A DNA stretch of 64,000 nt from Prauserella aidingensis (GCF_024171865.1 NZ_JAMTCN010000014.1:62001-126000); one strand, 5' to 3'. Shown: positions 8,832 to 17,591, counted from the stretch's first letter. A program made the numbers and translations. The notes: a model not told the origin generated them from the letters alone.

Positions 8832-9974
8832 CTAGAGCTCCCCCCGGAACGCCCGCGCCTGCAGCGACTCGAAGAGTTCATTATCCGCGTCCAGCGCCCG
8901 CTGCACAACCGCCCGCTGGGCGTTCACTTGCTCGACGCGAGCTGCGAACTCACGTTGGCGGTCCATCGATGGAAGTGGAACCATGACGGCACCCAGTACT
9001 GCCTGGTTCACCTTGTGCGTACCGTTGGTCGTCCTCGCGGCAGCTTCAATCTGATGACGAATATTCGATTGTTTCCACGCAGCTTCAAGATATTCTGCGT
9101 TCACCTTATCCAGCTTGAGCCGAGCAGCTATTACCGTGTCAGGAAAAACCAAATCATGTCGACTTGACGACGGATGAACACCCACGCCAACCAAGGACCT
9201 GTTGCCATTTCCGCGACAAATTAGAAAATCGCGCTCGTCGATTCTAGTAGTCTCGCTAGGCCGAGCCCCGAACTTGGCTGACTTTCGAGCGGAAGGATCA
9301 AACCGCCCCTGGGTCACAGACGCCAAGGTCAGCACGGTCCCCTCAACGTTGCCGCGCGTCGATGGGGACACGCCACTCCGCATAAAGTCAACCACGGAAG
9401 CGAACTCGTGGAGGGCAATATCAGCACGGCCGAACATGTCGTGGAAGATGGATTGCGTGAGGGTGTCGAGGTGGTCGAGGAGCTGGCGACGCTTGGCGCG
9501 GATCGCGTCAGCCTGGTCGAGAATCCCGGCAATCCGCCGCTGCTCATCGATCGAAACCAGCGGAACCTGAAAAGTCTTCAGAACTTCCGGACTAAGCCGC
9601 GGCAAATTTGCACCAGTTGCTCGCGAAGAAGCATGGTCGACCATATGCGGGGTTGTTAAAAACAACGCCAAGTATCGTCGGTCGAGTTCTACGCTAGGGC
9701 GAATGGGAAGTATGTCGGTGCTACAGACGCCCGAATAGCTCGGAGTGGCCACCTTGCCGAGATTGGGTCGAAGCTTGCCAAATAGAACATGATCCGGTGT
9801 AAATAAATGCTTCGCACTAGTAAGGCCCGCCTCGACAACCGTGCCGTTTCCGATAATTCTCCCACCTCGCTCGATATGCTCCAATCCCAAATATGGCGTA
9901 CTCGGAGGCAAAGATGAGGGAGAGGCTGTCTTCCGGTCGATTTCAGCAATGTCTCCAAGAGAACAGAATTTCAT
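8832..9974 (-). CDS. hsdS: Type I restriction enzyme S (specificity) subunit
   Basis: DNA-recognition subunit, 380 residues, with two target recognition domains separated by conserved helices. The first half ends in the repeated-type helix DEQRRIAGILDQADAIRAKR, and the second half ends in MDRQREFAARVEQVNAQRAVV. Stretches around 9040-9260 and 9560-9980 are clearly richer in A+T than the flanking genes, as expected for horizontally exchanged recognition domains. The ATG overlaps the hsdM stop (ATGA), so translation is coupled. The recognition sequence cannot be predicted from this alone. Confidence 0.93.
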   Translation of the reverse strand: MKFCSLGDIAEIDRKTASPSSLPPSTPYLGLEHIERGGRIIGNGTVVEAGLTSAKHLFTPDHVLFGKLRPNLGKVATPSYSGVCSTDILPIRPSVELDRRYLALFLTTPHMVDHASSRATGANLPRLSPEVLKTFQVPLVSIDEQRRIAGILDQADAIRAKRRQLLDHLDTLTQSIFHDMFGRADIALHEFASVVDFMRSGVSPSTRGNVEGTVLTLASVTQGRFDPSARKSAKFGARPSETTRIDERDFLICRGNGNRSLVGVGVHPSSSRHDLVFPDTVIAARLKLDKVNAEYLEAAWKQSNIRHQIEAAARTTNGTHKVNQAVLGAVMVPLPSMDRQREFAARVEQVNAQRAVVQRALDADNELFESLQARAFRGEL

Positions 9975-11452
9975 CCCAGCATCGCCTTCAGTTCTGCCAT
10001 CTCCTTGGCGATCTCGTCATTGAGCTGTTCGATGTCGGCGATGATCTCCTGCGGTGCTCGGTGCTCCACTTCCTCGCGGACGACCTCCTTGTAGCGGTTG
10101 ATCGAGAGGTCATAGCCGTGAGCCGCGACGTCCTCCTTGGGCACGGTGAAGGACTTCTCCGTGCGGGCGCGGTCCCGCTCGGTGGTGGTGCGGAGCTTCC
10201 AGCGTTCCAGCACATCGGGCAGGTCGTTGGCCTCGATCGGCTGCCGTTTGTCGTCCAGCGAACGCCCGTCGGCCTCCACGTCGTAGAACCACACGTGGTC
10301 CGTGCCGCCGTCGTCGGTCTTGGTGAAGCAGAGAATTGCGGTCGACACTCCCGCGTATGGCTTGAACACACCGGAGGGCAGCTTCACGACGGCATCGAGC
10401 TTCTGGTTCTCGACCAGCGTCTTACGCAGCTCCTTGTGCGCCTTCGACGAGTTGAACAACACGCCGTCCGGCACGATCACGGCCGCCCTGCCTCCTGGCT
10501 TGAGCAGCTTCAGGAACAGCGCCAAAAACAGCAGCTCGGTCTTCTTGGTCTTGACGACCCGTTGCAGGTCCTTGGATGTGGTCTCGTAGTCCAGCGAGCC
10601 CGCAAACGGCGGGTTGGCAAGGATCAACGAGTACTTCCCGCTGTCCTCACTCGCACCCTCGGAGAGCGAGTCCCGGTAACGGATGTCGGGCGCCTCGATG
10701 CCGTGTTGGAGCAGGTTCATACTGCCGATACGGAGCATCGTCGAGTCGAAGTCGTAGCCGTGGAACATCGACCGGTGGAAGTGTGTGCGCTTTTCCTCGT
10801 CGTACAGCGCATCACCATGCTGCTCGCGAATGTGTTCGCCAGCGGCCACCAGGAAGCCGGCCGTGCCGCACGCCGGGTCGCAGATCTCGTCGCCGGGCTG
10901 CGGCTCCATCATCTCGACGATCGCCTCGATGATGTGACGCGGCGTCCGGAACTGGCCGTTCGTACCCGCGCTGGCGATCTTGGAGAGCAGGTACTCGTAG
11001 AGGTCGCCGTTGGTGTCGCGGTTCTCCATCGGGATGTCGTCGAGCATGCCGACGACCTTCGTCAGCAATGCAGGCGTCGGGATGGTGAACCGGGCGTCCT
11101 TCATGTGGTCGGAGTACGTGGAGCGGTCGCCGTCCGGGGACTGGCCCAGTTTCCGGAGGAACGGGAACGCCTGCTCCGAGACCACCTCGAACATGGCGGC
11201 CGGGTCGTCGTTCTTGAACCGCTTCCAGCGCAGGTGCTCCTGCTCGGGCAGGAAGGTCGGGTTCTCGATCGGCTCGCCCAGGCCCCTGGCCTTGCTCTCC
11301 TGCAGCGTCTGCAGGTCGTCGAGCCGCCGCAAGAACAGCAGGTAGGTGATCTGCTCGATCACCTCCAGCGGGTTGGAGATCCCGCCGGACCAGAACGTGT
11401 CCCATACCCGGTCGACCTTGCTCTTCAGCTCACCCGTAATCACAGCACGCAA
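9971..11452 (-). CDS. hsdM: Type I restriction enzyme M subunit (N6-adenine methyltransferase)
   Basis: Modification subunit, 493 residues. It has an N-terminal HsdM_N helical domain and then the methyltransferase core. Motif I is DPACGTAGFL near 192-201 (AdoMet binding), and motif IV NPPF near 280-283 marks an N6-adenine enzyme. It is the first gene of the operon hsdM-hsdS-hsdR. The TTG at 11452 is 7 bases from a strong GGAGGGG, while the alternative GTG at 11443 matches the usual family N-terminus (VITGELKS) but is 16 bases away; I kept TTG. Confidence 0.95.
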   Translation of the reverse strand: MRAVITGELKSKVDRVWDTFWSGGISNPLEVIEQITYLLFLRRLDDLQTLQESKARGLGEPIENPTFLPEQEHLRWKRFKNDDPAAMFEVVSEQAFPFLRKLGQSPDGDRSTYSDHMKDARFTIPTPALLTKVVGMLDDIPMENRDTNGDLYEYLLSKIASAGTNGQFRTPRHIIEAIVEMMEPQPGDEICDPACGTAGFLVAAGEHIREQHGDALYDEEKRTHFHRSMFHGYDFDSTMLRIGSMNLLQHGIEAPDIRYRDSLSEGASEDSGKYSLILANPPFAGSLDYETTSKDLQRVVKTKKTELLFLALFLKLLKPGGRAAVIVPDGVLFNSSKAHKELRKTLVENQKLDAVVKLPSGVFKPYAGVSTAILCFTKTDDGGTDHVWFYDVEADGRSLDDKRQPIEANDLPDVLERWKLRTTTERDRARTEKSFTVPKEDVAAHGYDLSINRYKEVVREEVEHRAPQEIIADIEQLNDEIAKEMAELKAMLG

Positions 11453-11550
11453 CTCTAGTGACCCCCTCCGTCAAGCGTCGGCAGGTGGGATTCGCAGCGA
11501 GTCCCGCTCGCGTTACACGACCAGCCGTCGCGGGTCCGTCCGCAGATCAG

Positions 11551-11982
11551 CTACAACCCCGCTACGAGCTGCACCCCGTCGTGCGCGCGCGTGTGCGGCT
11601 GCGTGTCGAACGCGTCGTGGACGCGGATCGCGAAGGCCGGGCTCATGGATCGGGTGACCTCGTCACGGTCCATCCAGCGGACTTCGCGCGCCTCGTCGGT
11701 CTGCGCGACGAGGTCGCCGCCGGGGCTGCAACGGAACACGAGCGCAACGATGCCGCGACTGAGGTTCTTGTAGACGCCGGTCAGCCGCTCCACCTCGACC
11801 GTCATGCCGGTCTCCTCGGCGACCTCACGACGCACGCCATCCTCGAACGACTCCCCCAGCTCGAGCACGCCACCGGGCATCTCCCAGCGCCCGTTGTCGC
11901 GGCGACGGATCACCAGCACACGGTCGTCGGAATCGACGACAACGCCGGCGACGCTGACCGAGTGCTTCGGCATCTCACCCAT
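11551..11982 (-). CDS. NUDIX hydrolase
   Basis: Cytosolic hydrolase of a nucleoside-diphosphate-X substrate, 143 residues. The Nudix box is intact: G-VLELG-E-SFEDGVR-REVAEETGM, around residues 46-68, with the metal-binding REVAEE. The ATG at 11982 has AGGAGA five bases upstream. It runs divergently from a GntR regulator with 94 bp between the two starts, and that gap holds a CTAGAACA/CTAGACG element. In the Streptomyces element pSAM2, a Nudix protein (Pif) and a GntR-family repressor (KorSA) are also found together, which hints at an integrative-element origin. The substrate is unknown. Confidence 0.9.
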   Translation of the reverse strand: MGEMPKHSVSVAGVVVDSDDRVLVIRRRDNGRWEMPGGVLELGESFEDGVRREVAEETGMTVEVERLTGVYKNLSRGIVALVFRCSPGGDLVAQTDEAREVRWMDRDEVTRSMSPAFAIRVHDAFDTQPHTRAHDGVQLVAGL

Positions 11983-12041
11983 CGCATCTCCTGCCCTGTC
12001 GCCGGCGCAGCTGTTCATGGTTCGTCCGACCGTGTGCCAGA

Positions 12042-12060
12042 CTAGAACACACCTAGACGC
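12042..12060. promoter_or_regulatory. Candidate GntR operator in the NUDIX/GntR promoter region
   Basis: CTAGAACA at 12042-12049 and CTAGACGC at 12053-12060 lie in the divergent promoter region. Both words recur in the palindrome at 12903-12919 in front of the next operon. HutC-subfamily regulators bind sites with the pattern GT-N-TA-N-AC, which this resembles. Confidence 0.45.
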
Positions 12061-12076
12061 CTGCAGGAGAGCCGCC

Positions 12077-12856
12077 ATGCTGCAACTTGGCGACATCGAC
12101 CGATCCGACCCGCGACCGCCATACCAGCAGATCGCGGGCATGCTGCGTTCGGCGATCGAGTCCGGCACTCTCGAACCCGGGGCCAAACTGCCGTCCGAAG
12201 CAGCGTTGATGGAGAACTTCGGCGTGGCTCGCATGACAGCCCGGCAGGCGATACAAGAGCTCCGCGGCGAAGGCCTCGTCATCCCCGAACACGGTCGGGG
12301 CGTATTCGTCCGGCCGATGCCACCGGTTCGACGGCTCGCGTCCGACCGCTTCGCCCGCAGACACCGCGATGCCGGAAAGGCCGCCTTCATCGCCGAAGCC
12401 GACAAGGCCGGCTATCAACCCGGCGTCGACCGGATCGAGATCTCCCGGACAACCGCCACCGAAACCATCGCGGAGCGGTTGCGCTTGACGGCCGGCGACG
12501 AGGTCCTCGTCCGTGACCGTCGCTACCTGGCGAACGGACGTCCCGTGGAGATCGCGACGTCGTACCTCCCGGTCGATATCGCCGATGGAACACCGATCGA
12601 GGAACCCGACCCGGGGCCCGGCGGAATCTACGCGCGCCTCGAAGAGGCAGGGCACACGCTCGCCCGCTTCAGCGAGGAAGTCGGCGCCCGAATGCCGACG
12701 CCGGACGAGCGAACAGCGCTGGAGATCGGACCCGGCATCCCTGTGCTGACCGTTGTCAGAACCGCCTACGACGTCAACGACCTCGCCGTAGAGGTATGCG
12801 ACACGGTGAAGGTCGCACCCGCCTACTTACTCGAATACGACGTCCCGGCCCAGTAA
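12077..12856 (+). CDS. GntR-family transcriptional regulator, HutC subfamily
   Basis: Predicted repressor of 259 residues. The N-terminal winged helix-turn-helix (about 14-77: PPYQQIAGMLRSAIESG, then PSEAALMENFGVARMTARQA) is typical GntR. The C-terminal part (about 95-250) is the UTRA ligand-binding domain with the GPGGIYARLEEAGHTLAR segment. ATG 12077 has AGGAGA six bases upstream. It sits between the NUDIX gene (divergent) and the toxin-immunity cassette (downstream, same strand), and palindromic sites are found in both flanking promoter regions. It probably controls both units and itself. The inducer is unknown; KorSA of pSAM2 is a functional analogue of the same family. Confidence 0.93.
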   Translation: MLQLGDIDRSDPRPPYQQIAGMLRSAIESGTLEPGAKLPSEAALMENFGVARMTARQAIQELRGEGLVIPEHGRGVFVRPMPPVRRLASDRFARRHRDAGKAAFIAEADKAGYQPGVDRIEISRTTATETIAERLRLTAGDEVLVRDRRYLANGRPVEIATSYLPVDIADGTPIEEPDPGPGGIYARLEEAGHTLARFSEEVGARMPTPDERTALEIGPGIPVLTVVRTAYDVNDLAVEVCDTVKVAPAYLLEYDVPAQ

Positions 12857-12902
12857 AGGCGTTCGCAAAAGCAACCACTCACATAAGCCGACTTGCAACT
12901 CC

Positions 12903-12919
12903 TCTAGACGTCTAGAACA
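12903..12919. promoter_or_regulatory. 14-bp palindrome, candidate GntR operator of the toxin cassette
   Basis: TCTAGACGTCTAGA is a perfect palindrome (12903-12916) followed by ACA. It includes GTCTAGAAC, close to the HutC operator pattern, and repeats words found at 12042-12060. It lies about 80 bp before the first gene of the cassette. Confidence 0.5.
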
Positions 12920-12996
12920 GTGGTGGCGACCCTGCGGGTGGCGCCGATACGTCGGCAGCGCCCGCTCAAACCAGAACCCGTAACGGACCGATTCCT

Positions 12997-13437
12997 ATGA
13001 CAGCTGCAGAGGCGGCCACTCGCCGGAAGCTCTTCACCACATGGTTTCGCTGCTCAGCGGACGGCAACGACCACGCGGTCGAGGACGAGTCCTTCGCCAC
13101 GGGCAGGGCTCGTGGAGCAGGCGAATACCGCGCCATCTGCGGCCACACCGTCACGGCATCGGCAGCGATCCTGCCGAACGGTCCGCGCTGTTCGAGGTGC
13201 CGTGCGGTGCTCAACGGCCAGGAAGACCACAACTCTCCTCGGCGCGACAAGCACTCCGGCCGGCCCGGGATCGTGCGCCGCTTGCTTGCCCGTGCCATCC
13301 CTACTCCGGCCGGGGTCCCGTCCTACCTCCGCCCGCGGCGTGCCCCGTGGCCGGAACCCGACCCCGGTGGGAGCGAGCTGCCCACCCCCTCCGCGCTCGC
13401 TCCCACCGGATTCCACGGGACGGAGGCAGGGCGATGA
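12997..13437 (+). CDS. Small Cys-rich (zinc-ribbon-like) protein, cassette gene 1
   Basis: No named function. The 146-residue protein has a conserved core in its first 75 residues: a W-F-R-C-S-A-D-G-N-D-H-A opening, then CGH and, about 20 residues later, CSRC. These could form a treble-clef or ribbon zinc site. The remainder is Arg/Pro rich and likely disordered. Its TGA overlaps the ATG of the next gene (ATGA), so the two are translationally coupled. It is the first gene of a five-gene run ending in the deaminase toxin and Imm1 gene. Similar small proteins of this style are common in Pseudonocardiaceae accessory loci, as far as I recall. Confidence 0.7.
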   Translation: MTAAEAATRRKLFTTWFRCSADGNDHAVEDESFATGRARGAGEYRAICGHTVTASAAILPNGPRCSRCRAVLNGQEDHNSPRRDKHSGRPGIVRRLLARAIPTPAGVPSYLRPRRAPWPEPDPGGSELPTPSALAPTGFHGTEAGR

Positions 13438-13811
13438 CGGACGGCGTGATGCTCGCGCGGCCGATCCCCGGACTGGTGAACGCGTCCCAGCGGGTCAGTC
13501 ACGTGTTCCCGATCCCCGCCACCCCGGCACCTCCACGCCGGATCACCGCCCTCTGCGGCGCGTCGTTCGGCCCAGGCCAACTGGAACGGCTCGACAACCC
13601 CTCGGGCATGCCCTGCGAGCGCTGCCTGACCACGTCACCCCAGGGAGCCCGGAACCCCGGCCTGCCGACAGCACGCCTGGATGCGATCGAACGCACCCTC
13701 CATCAGATGCAGGTCCAGATCAACGGCATCAAGACAGCCCTCGCCGCAACCCTCGGCGAACACCACGACCACGACGAAGTCCGGAGGAAGGACAGCGATG
13801 GCCTCCCATGA
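13434..13811 (+). CDS. Small Cys-containing protein, cassette gene 2
   Basis: Unknown function, 125 residues. The middle carries CGASFGPGQLERLDNPSGMPCERC, split here as CGASFG and CERC, resembling the Cys arrangement of cassette gene 1. The C-terminal half (LDAIERTLHQMQVQINGIK) is an amphipathic helix suited to oligomerisation. The ATG overlaps the stop of gene 1, and its own 3' end overlaps the start of the helical gene by 14 bp. The tight packing argues that all five genes are expressed together. Confidence 0.65.
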   Translation: MTDGVMLARPIPGLVNASQRVSHVFPIPATPAPPRRITALCGASFGPGQLERLDNPSGMPCERCLTTSPQGARNPGLPTARLDAIERTLHQMQVQINGIKTALAATLGEHHDHDEVRRKDSDGLP

Positions 13812-14058
13812 AGAAACCCTGGCAGCGCTGCACACGGCGTCAGGCAGATGCCACGAGATCCAAGGCGGCATCCTCGCCCAAACCCAAGAAGTGGACAGCA
13901 TCGTGCAGCAGCTTCTGGCTGCGCTCGGCAACACCGAGGCAGGCACCATGCTCCACGGCCAAGCAGCTCAGGCCACAGAAGCCCTTGGAACTGCCATGGC
14001 AGCGACGGCGCAGCTCAAGGAGGGCGTCGACGCCACATTGCAGCGATTTCAAGGCTGA
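13798..14058 (+). CDS. Helical protein, probable N-terminal part of the deaminase toxin
   Basis: An 86-residue, almost entirely helical protein (MASHEETLAALHTASGRCHE ... GVDATLQRFQG) that resembles the short helical delivery or packing regions at the N-termini of actinobacterial polymorphic toxins. Start ATG 13798 has GGAGGAAG 8 bases upstream. It ends in TGA at 14056-14058, exactly where a Pro-rich linker and the deaminase domain begin in the +1 frame. In a normal toxin these parts would be one polypeptide. It may therefore be the 5' half of a frameshifted toxin gene, or a separate small partner. Confidence 0.6.
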   Translation: MASHEETLAALHTASGRCHEIQGGILAQTQEVDSIVQQLLAALGNTEAGTMLHGQAAQATEALGTAMAATAQLKEGVDATLQRFQG

Positions 14059-14557
14059 GAACAGCCAGCCAAGCACGCCGCCACCTTCGACTACGCACGA
14101 CGAATACCGAAACCCCCACGGCGACCGATATCCGGCCGAAGCCGTCCCTGTCCATGAGCACCTCCCACGCCGAGTGCGCCGAGGCGAGCGCAATCCTCGC
14201 GTCGTCGCCTACCCCGAACTCGACGGCCGCGCGCTCGGACACATCACGCCCAACCGTGACGACCCGTGGACCGCCGAGGTACGGAATGAGATGCGTAAGC
14301 GAGACATCCCGGACGCAGTCACACGTCGACTGGCCCACCACGTTGAAATGAAGGCAGCCACGATGATGATCAAGCTTGGGGAACGAAACGGGAAGCTCAC
14401 CCTGAACCACGCTCCCTGCGGGTCCGAACCCGGCGCGACGGGCGGCTGTCACGAATACCTGCCGGCTATCCTCCCGACGGGGTTTTCGCTGACCGTGCTC
14501 GGCACAGACGTCGACGGCAAGCCATTCAAGCGCACCTACAAGGGGACAGCCTCATGA
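14051..14557 (+). CDS. DddA-like (SCP1.201 family) DNA deaminase toxin domain, no own start codon
   Basis: Predicted cytidine-deaminase-fold toxin acting on DNA. A Pro-rich linker (SQPSTPPPSTTH) leads into about 140 residues with the family signature: HHVEMKAATMM gives the zinc His and the catalytic Glu, and PCGSEP...GGC supplies the two zinc Cys. These are followed by LPAILPTGFSLTVLGTD. No ATG, GTG or TTG occurs in this frame near the domain boundary; the first GTG (about 14176) lies inside the domain. The frame is +1 relative to the helical ORF that stops at 14058. Either a one-base indel broke the gene, or a +1 shift at the UGA joins the two parts. Its TGA overlaps the start of the Imm1 gene, so the immunity partner is coupled. 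I place the start at 14051 only to mark the linker. Confidence 0.8.
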   Translation, partial: KAENSQPSTPPPSTTHDEYRNPHGDRYPAEAVPVHEHLPRRVRRGERNPRVVAYPELDGRALGHITPNRDDPWTAEVRNEMRKRDIPDAVTRRLAHHVEMKAATMMIKLGERNGKLTLNHAPCGSEPGATGGCHEYLPAILPTGFSLTVLGTDVDGKPFKRTYKGTAS

Positions 14558-14961
14558 ACAATCTCCTCGACCTGACGGGCTTTCGTGTCGACGACGTGCC
14601 CGACGTGAGCCGGTTCATTGACCGAGTTCGCGAGTTCGCTGCAGGAGACCTGGAGGCCGCCCACTTCTGGGTCGTCGCGGCCGGACCGACCGACGTGCGC
14701 CACGAAGACCACGTCGAACTCGAATTCGGTGTCAGCACGGCACCCGGTGTCGCTGCACTGACTTTCGGTCAGCGCGACGGCCAGTACGTCCCGGCAGGCG
14801 GCACCAACGAGGACGAAGTCGACTACCAGCTCGCCGGTCTGCACCCTTCGTACCTACCGCCCGGGGCGGAGGTCCCGCTCCCCGACATGCTCACCGCGCT
14901 GGAAGAGTTCCTCCGCACCCATCAGCGCCCCACCAGCATCACGTGGGTTCCCGCCGACTGA
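14554..14961 (+). CDS. Imm1-family immunity protein
   Basis: Predicted antitoxin that binds and blocks the deaminase, 135 residues, cytosolic. The sequence shows the Imm1 pattern: an acidic N-terminal half, LTFGQRDGQYVPAGG, then a C-terminal LTALEEFLRTHQRPTSITWV, where the conserved final W-V follows R-P. Imm1 genes commonly sit directly after SCP1.201-type deaminase toxins. Start ATG 14554 overlaps the toxin stop (ATGA). The gene is intact even though the toxin frame is broken. The next gene is convergent (xylB). Confidence 0.8.
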   Translation: MNNLLDLTGFRVDDVPDVSRFIDRVREFAAGDLEAAHFWVVAAGPTDVRHEDHVELEFGVSTAPGVAALTFGQRDGQYVPAGGTNEDEVDYQLAGLHPSYLPPGAEVPLPDMLTALEEFLRTHQRPTSITWVPAD

Positions 14962-15036
14962 ACGTTCCCGGCAGCGGCTTCGCTCCTCACGCACGCCACG
15001 CCCGCGTTTCTGACACCGCCGACCGAGTACCTCGGA

Positions 15037-16434
15037 TCAGACCGAGTGCATCCGTTCGCGGGCCTGGCGGTAGGACTCGCGCGCCGGTCGCATCGTCGCC
15101 GGATCGCCGGCGGGCAGGCTGGTGCGAACGACGTCCCAGGGTGGCGGCTCCTCCGCACCGGACAACGCCCAGGCCGCTTGCCGTGCGGCGCCGATGGCGA
15201 CGTACTCGTCCCACTCGGGGACTTCCACGTCGGCGTCGAACAGGGCCGGGGCGACGTGCTGCACCGCAGGCGAGCGGGCGGCACCGCCGGTCAGCAGCAC
15301 GCGGTTGATCGTCACGCCGTGTTCGCGCAGGTGGTCCAGACCGTCGGCCAGCCCGCAGAGCATGCCCTCCACCGCGGCCCGGGCCATGTTGGCCTGCGTC
15401 ATGTTGGTGATGCGCAGCCCGGTGATCGTGCCCGCGGCGTCCGGGAGGTTCGGGGTGCGCTCACCCTCGAGGTACGGCAACAACGTCAGCCCGCCGGCTC
15501 CGGGCTCGGCCTGCACGGCGAGCCGGTTCAGCCCGTCGAGATCGGTACCGAGCAGCTCGGCGGTGCTGCTGAGTACGCGCGCCGCGTTGAGGGTGCACAC
15601 CAACGGCAGGAACCGGCCCGTGGCATCGCAGAAGCCGGCGATGTCCCCACCCGGGTCGGAAACGGGCTGCTGCCCGATGGCGAAGACCGTGCCGGAGGTG
15701 CCGAGCGAGACCACGACGTCACCCGGTCCGATGCCCAGTCCGAGGGCCGCGCCCATGTTGTCGCCGGTGCCCGGCCCGACGACGAGACCGTCGGCGGTGG
15801 TGGCCACCGGTTCGGCCGGTCCGCACACCCGCGGCAGGTGCGGCACCGAGCCGAACGCGCGCTCGACCAGGTCCTCGCGGTAGCGGCTCGAGCGGGGCGA
15901 CCAGTACCCGGTTCCGGAGGCGTCTCCCCGATCGGTGGTGACGCGGGCGGGATCGCCGCTGCCCGCCAACCGCCACGTCAGGTAGTCGTGCGGCAGGCAC
16001 ACCGCCGCGGTGCGCGCAGCCGACTCGGGATCGGACTCGGCCAGCCACCGCAGTTTGGCCACGGTGAACGAGGCGCGCGGCACAATCCCGACCGCCTCGG
16101 CCCACTGCTGCGGACCGAGTTCGGCGACGAGCTCCTCGGCCGCCGCGGCGGGTGCGAGGTCGTTCCACAGCGACGCCGTGCGCACGACCTCGCCGCCTTC
16201 GTCGAGGCAGACCAGCCCGTGCTGCTGGCCCGCCACCGACACCGCGGCGACGTCGTCGAGGCCCCCGGCCCGGTCGACGGCGGTCTGCAGTGCCGTCCAC
16301 CAGTGCCGGGGATCCACCTGGGTTCCCGAGGGGTGCTCGGCGTGACCCTCACGCACCGGCGCACCGGTCTCGGCGTCACGCACGAGCACCTTGCAGGATT
16401 GCGTCGACGAATCGACACCCGCGACGAGAGGCAT
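15037..16434 (-). CDS. xylB: Xylulokinase
   Basis: Phosphorylates D-xylulose to D-xylulose 5-phosphate, feeding the pentose phosphate pathway. It is a 465-residue FGGY kinase: N-terminal phosphate motif [10 protein letters not shown] (6-15), VAGQQHG (substrate contact), [11 protein letters not shown] (ATP site) and TGGAARSP near the C-terminus. The ATG at 16434 lies 2 bp after the xylA stop, so xylA-xylB form one operon. No defects are seen. Confidence 0.95.
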   Translation of the reverse strand: MPLVAGVDSSTQSCKVLVRDAETGAPVREGHAEHPSGTQVDPRHWWTALQTAVDRAGGLDDVAAVSVAGQQHGLVCLDEGGEVVRTASLWNDLAPAAAAEELVAELGPQQWAEAVGIVPRASFTVAKLRWLAESDPESAARTAAVCLPHDYLTWRLAGSGDPARVTTDRGDASGTGYWSPRSSRYREDLVERAFGSVPHLPRVCGPAEPVATTADGLVVGPGTGDNMGAALGLGIGPGDVVVSLGTSGTVFAIGQQPVSDPGGDIAGFCDATGRFLPLVCTLNAARVLSSTAELLGTDLDGLNRLAVQAEPGAGGLTLLPYLEGERTPNLPDAAGTITGLRITNMTQANMARAAVEGMLCGLADGLDHLREHGVTINRVLLTGGAARSPAVQHVAPALFDADVEVPEWDEYVAIGAARQAAWALSGAEEPPPWDVVRTSLPAGDPATMRPARESYRQARERMHSV

Positions 16435-16436
16435 GG

Positions 16437-17591
16437 TCAGCGCGCTCCCATGAGGTGCTCCACGGCCAACTGCTGCAGGCGCGCGTTGGCCGCGCCCCGC
16501 TGGGCCGCCTCCTCCACGTCGAGTTCCTCGGAGAGGACACCGGTGACCGTCTCGCCCTTGTCCAAAGTGGGCACCGACAGCTGGTCCACACGGGCGGCCT
16601 TGCGCGCTTCGGCCACCTCGGGGTCCGCGCGGAACTGCCGCGCCCGCTCGCGCAGCGTCAAGTAGGTGCGCATGTTGGCGCGCGCGCTCTCCCACACGCC
16701 CGCCTTGTCCTCGGTGCGCAGCGGCTTGTAGTCGAAGTGACGGGGACCGTCGTAACCGCCGTTCTCCAACAGGTCGACGAGGAAGAACGCGTTGATCAGG
16801 TCGCCGTGCCCGAACACGAGGTCCTGGTCGTAGCGCGGCCCGTGCTGACCGTTGAGGTCGATGTGGAACAACTTGCCCTGCCACAACGCCTGGGCGTAGC
16901 CGTGGACGGCGTTGAGCCCGGCCATCTGCTCGTGGCCGACCTCGGGATTGACCCCGACCATCTCGGGGTGGTCCAGCGTCTGGATGAACGCCAGGGCATG
17001 CCCGATGGTCGGGAGCAGGATGTCGCCGCGCGGCTCGTTCGGCTTGGGTTCCACGGCGAAGCGCAGCTGGTAGCCCTGCTCCTTGACGTAGTGCGTCAGG
17101 GCGTTGAGGCCCTCGCGGTAGCGCTCCAGGGCTGCGGCCGGATCGTAGGCGGCTTCGGCCTCCGAACCCTCACGGCCGCCCCAGAACACGTAGGTCTGCG
17201 CGCCCAGTTCGGCGGCCAGGTCGATGTTGCGCGCCACCTTGCGCAGGGCGAAGCGCCGCACGTCCCGGTCCTTGGCGGTCAGCGCGCCGTCCTTGAACAC
17301 CGGGTGCCCGAACAGGTTGGTCGTCGCGGTCGGCACGACCAGGCCCGTCTCCGCCAGCGCCTTGCGGAACCGCTCGATGATCGCGGTGCGTTCCGCGGCC
17401 GGCGTGCCGAACGGGATCAGGTCGTCGTCGTGGAACGTGATCCCGTACGCGCCGATGTCGGCCAGTCCGTGCACCGCCTCCACGGGGTCGAGACGGTCGC
17501 GGGTCGGGGCGCCGAACGGGTCGTCGGCCCGCCAGCCGATCGTCCACAGGCCGAAGGCGAAGCGGTCCTGGGGCGTGGGGGTCAGGTCCAT
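16437..17591 (-). CDS. xylA: Xylose isomerase
   Basis: Converts D-xylose to D-xylulose in the cytosol with Mg/Mn/Co. At 384 residues it matches the short actinobacterial class I enzymes (Streptomyces, Actinoplanes). FTFHDDD-like [13 protein letters not shown] carries the catalytic His, VFWGGREG and [12 protein letters not shown] are metal-ligand blocks, and [15 protein letters not shown] completes the site. Start ATG 17591 has AGGAGA just upstream. The upstream gene is the sugar porter (54 bp gap) and the downstream gene is xylB. Confidence 0.97.
   Translation of the reverse strand: MDLTPTPQDRFAFGLWTIGWRADDPFGAPTRDRLDPVEAVHGLADIGAYGITFHDDDLIPFGTPAAERTAIIERFRKALAETGLVVPTATTNLFGHPVFKDGALTAKDRDVRRFALRKVARNIDLAAELGAQTYVFWGGREGSEAEAAYDPAAALERYREGLNALTHYVKEQGYQLRFAVEPKPNEPRGDILLPTIGHALAFIQTLDHPEMVGVNPEVGHEQMAGLNAVHGYAQALWQGKLFHIDLNGQHGPRYDQDLVFGHGDLINAFFLVDLLENGGYDGPRHFDYKPLRTEDKAGVWESARANMRTYLTLRERARQFRADPEVAEARKAARVDQLSVPTLDKGETVTGVLSEELDVEEAAQRGAANARLQQLAVEHLMGAR

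Noticed and set aside
13112-14557. A single 481-residue frame ending in the deaminase domain
   Set aside because: Its first 300 residues overlap two better supported small genes with ribosome sites and give no protein-like sequence.
11453-15036. Complete integrative conjugative element
   Set aside because: I saw no integrase, excisionase, FtsK-like transfer protein, att repeat or tRNA next to the cassette.
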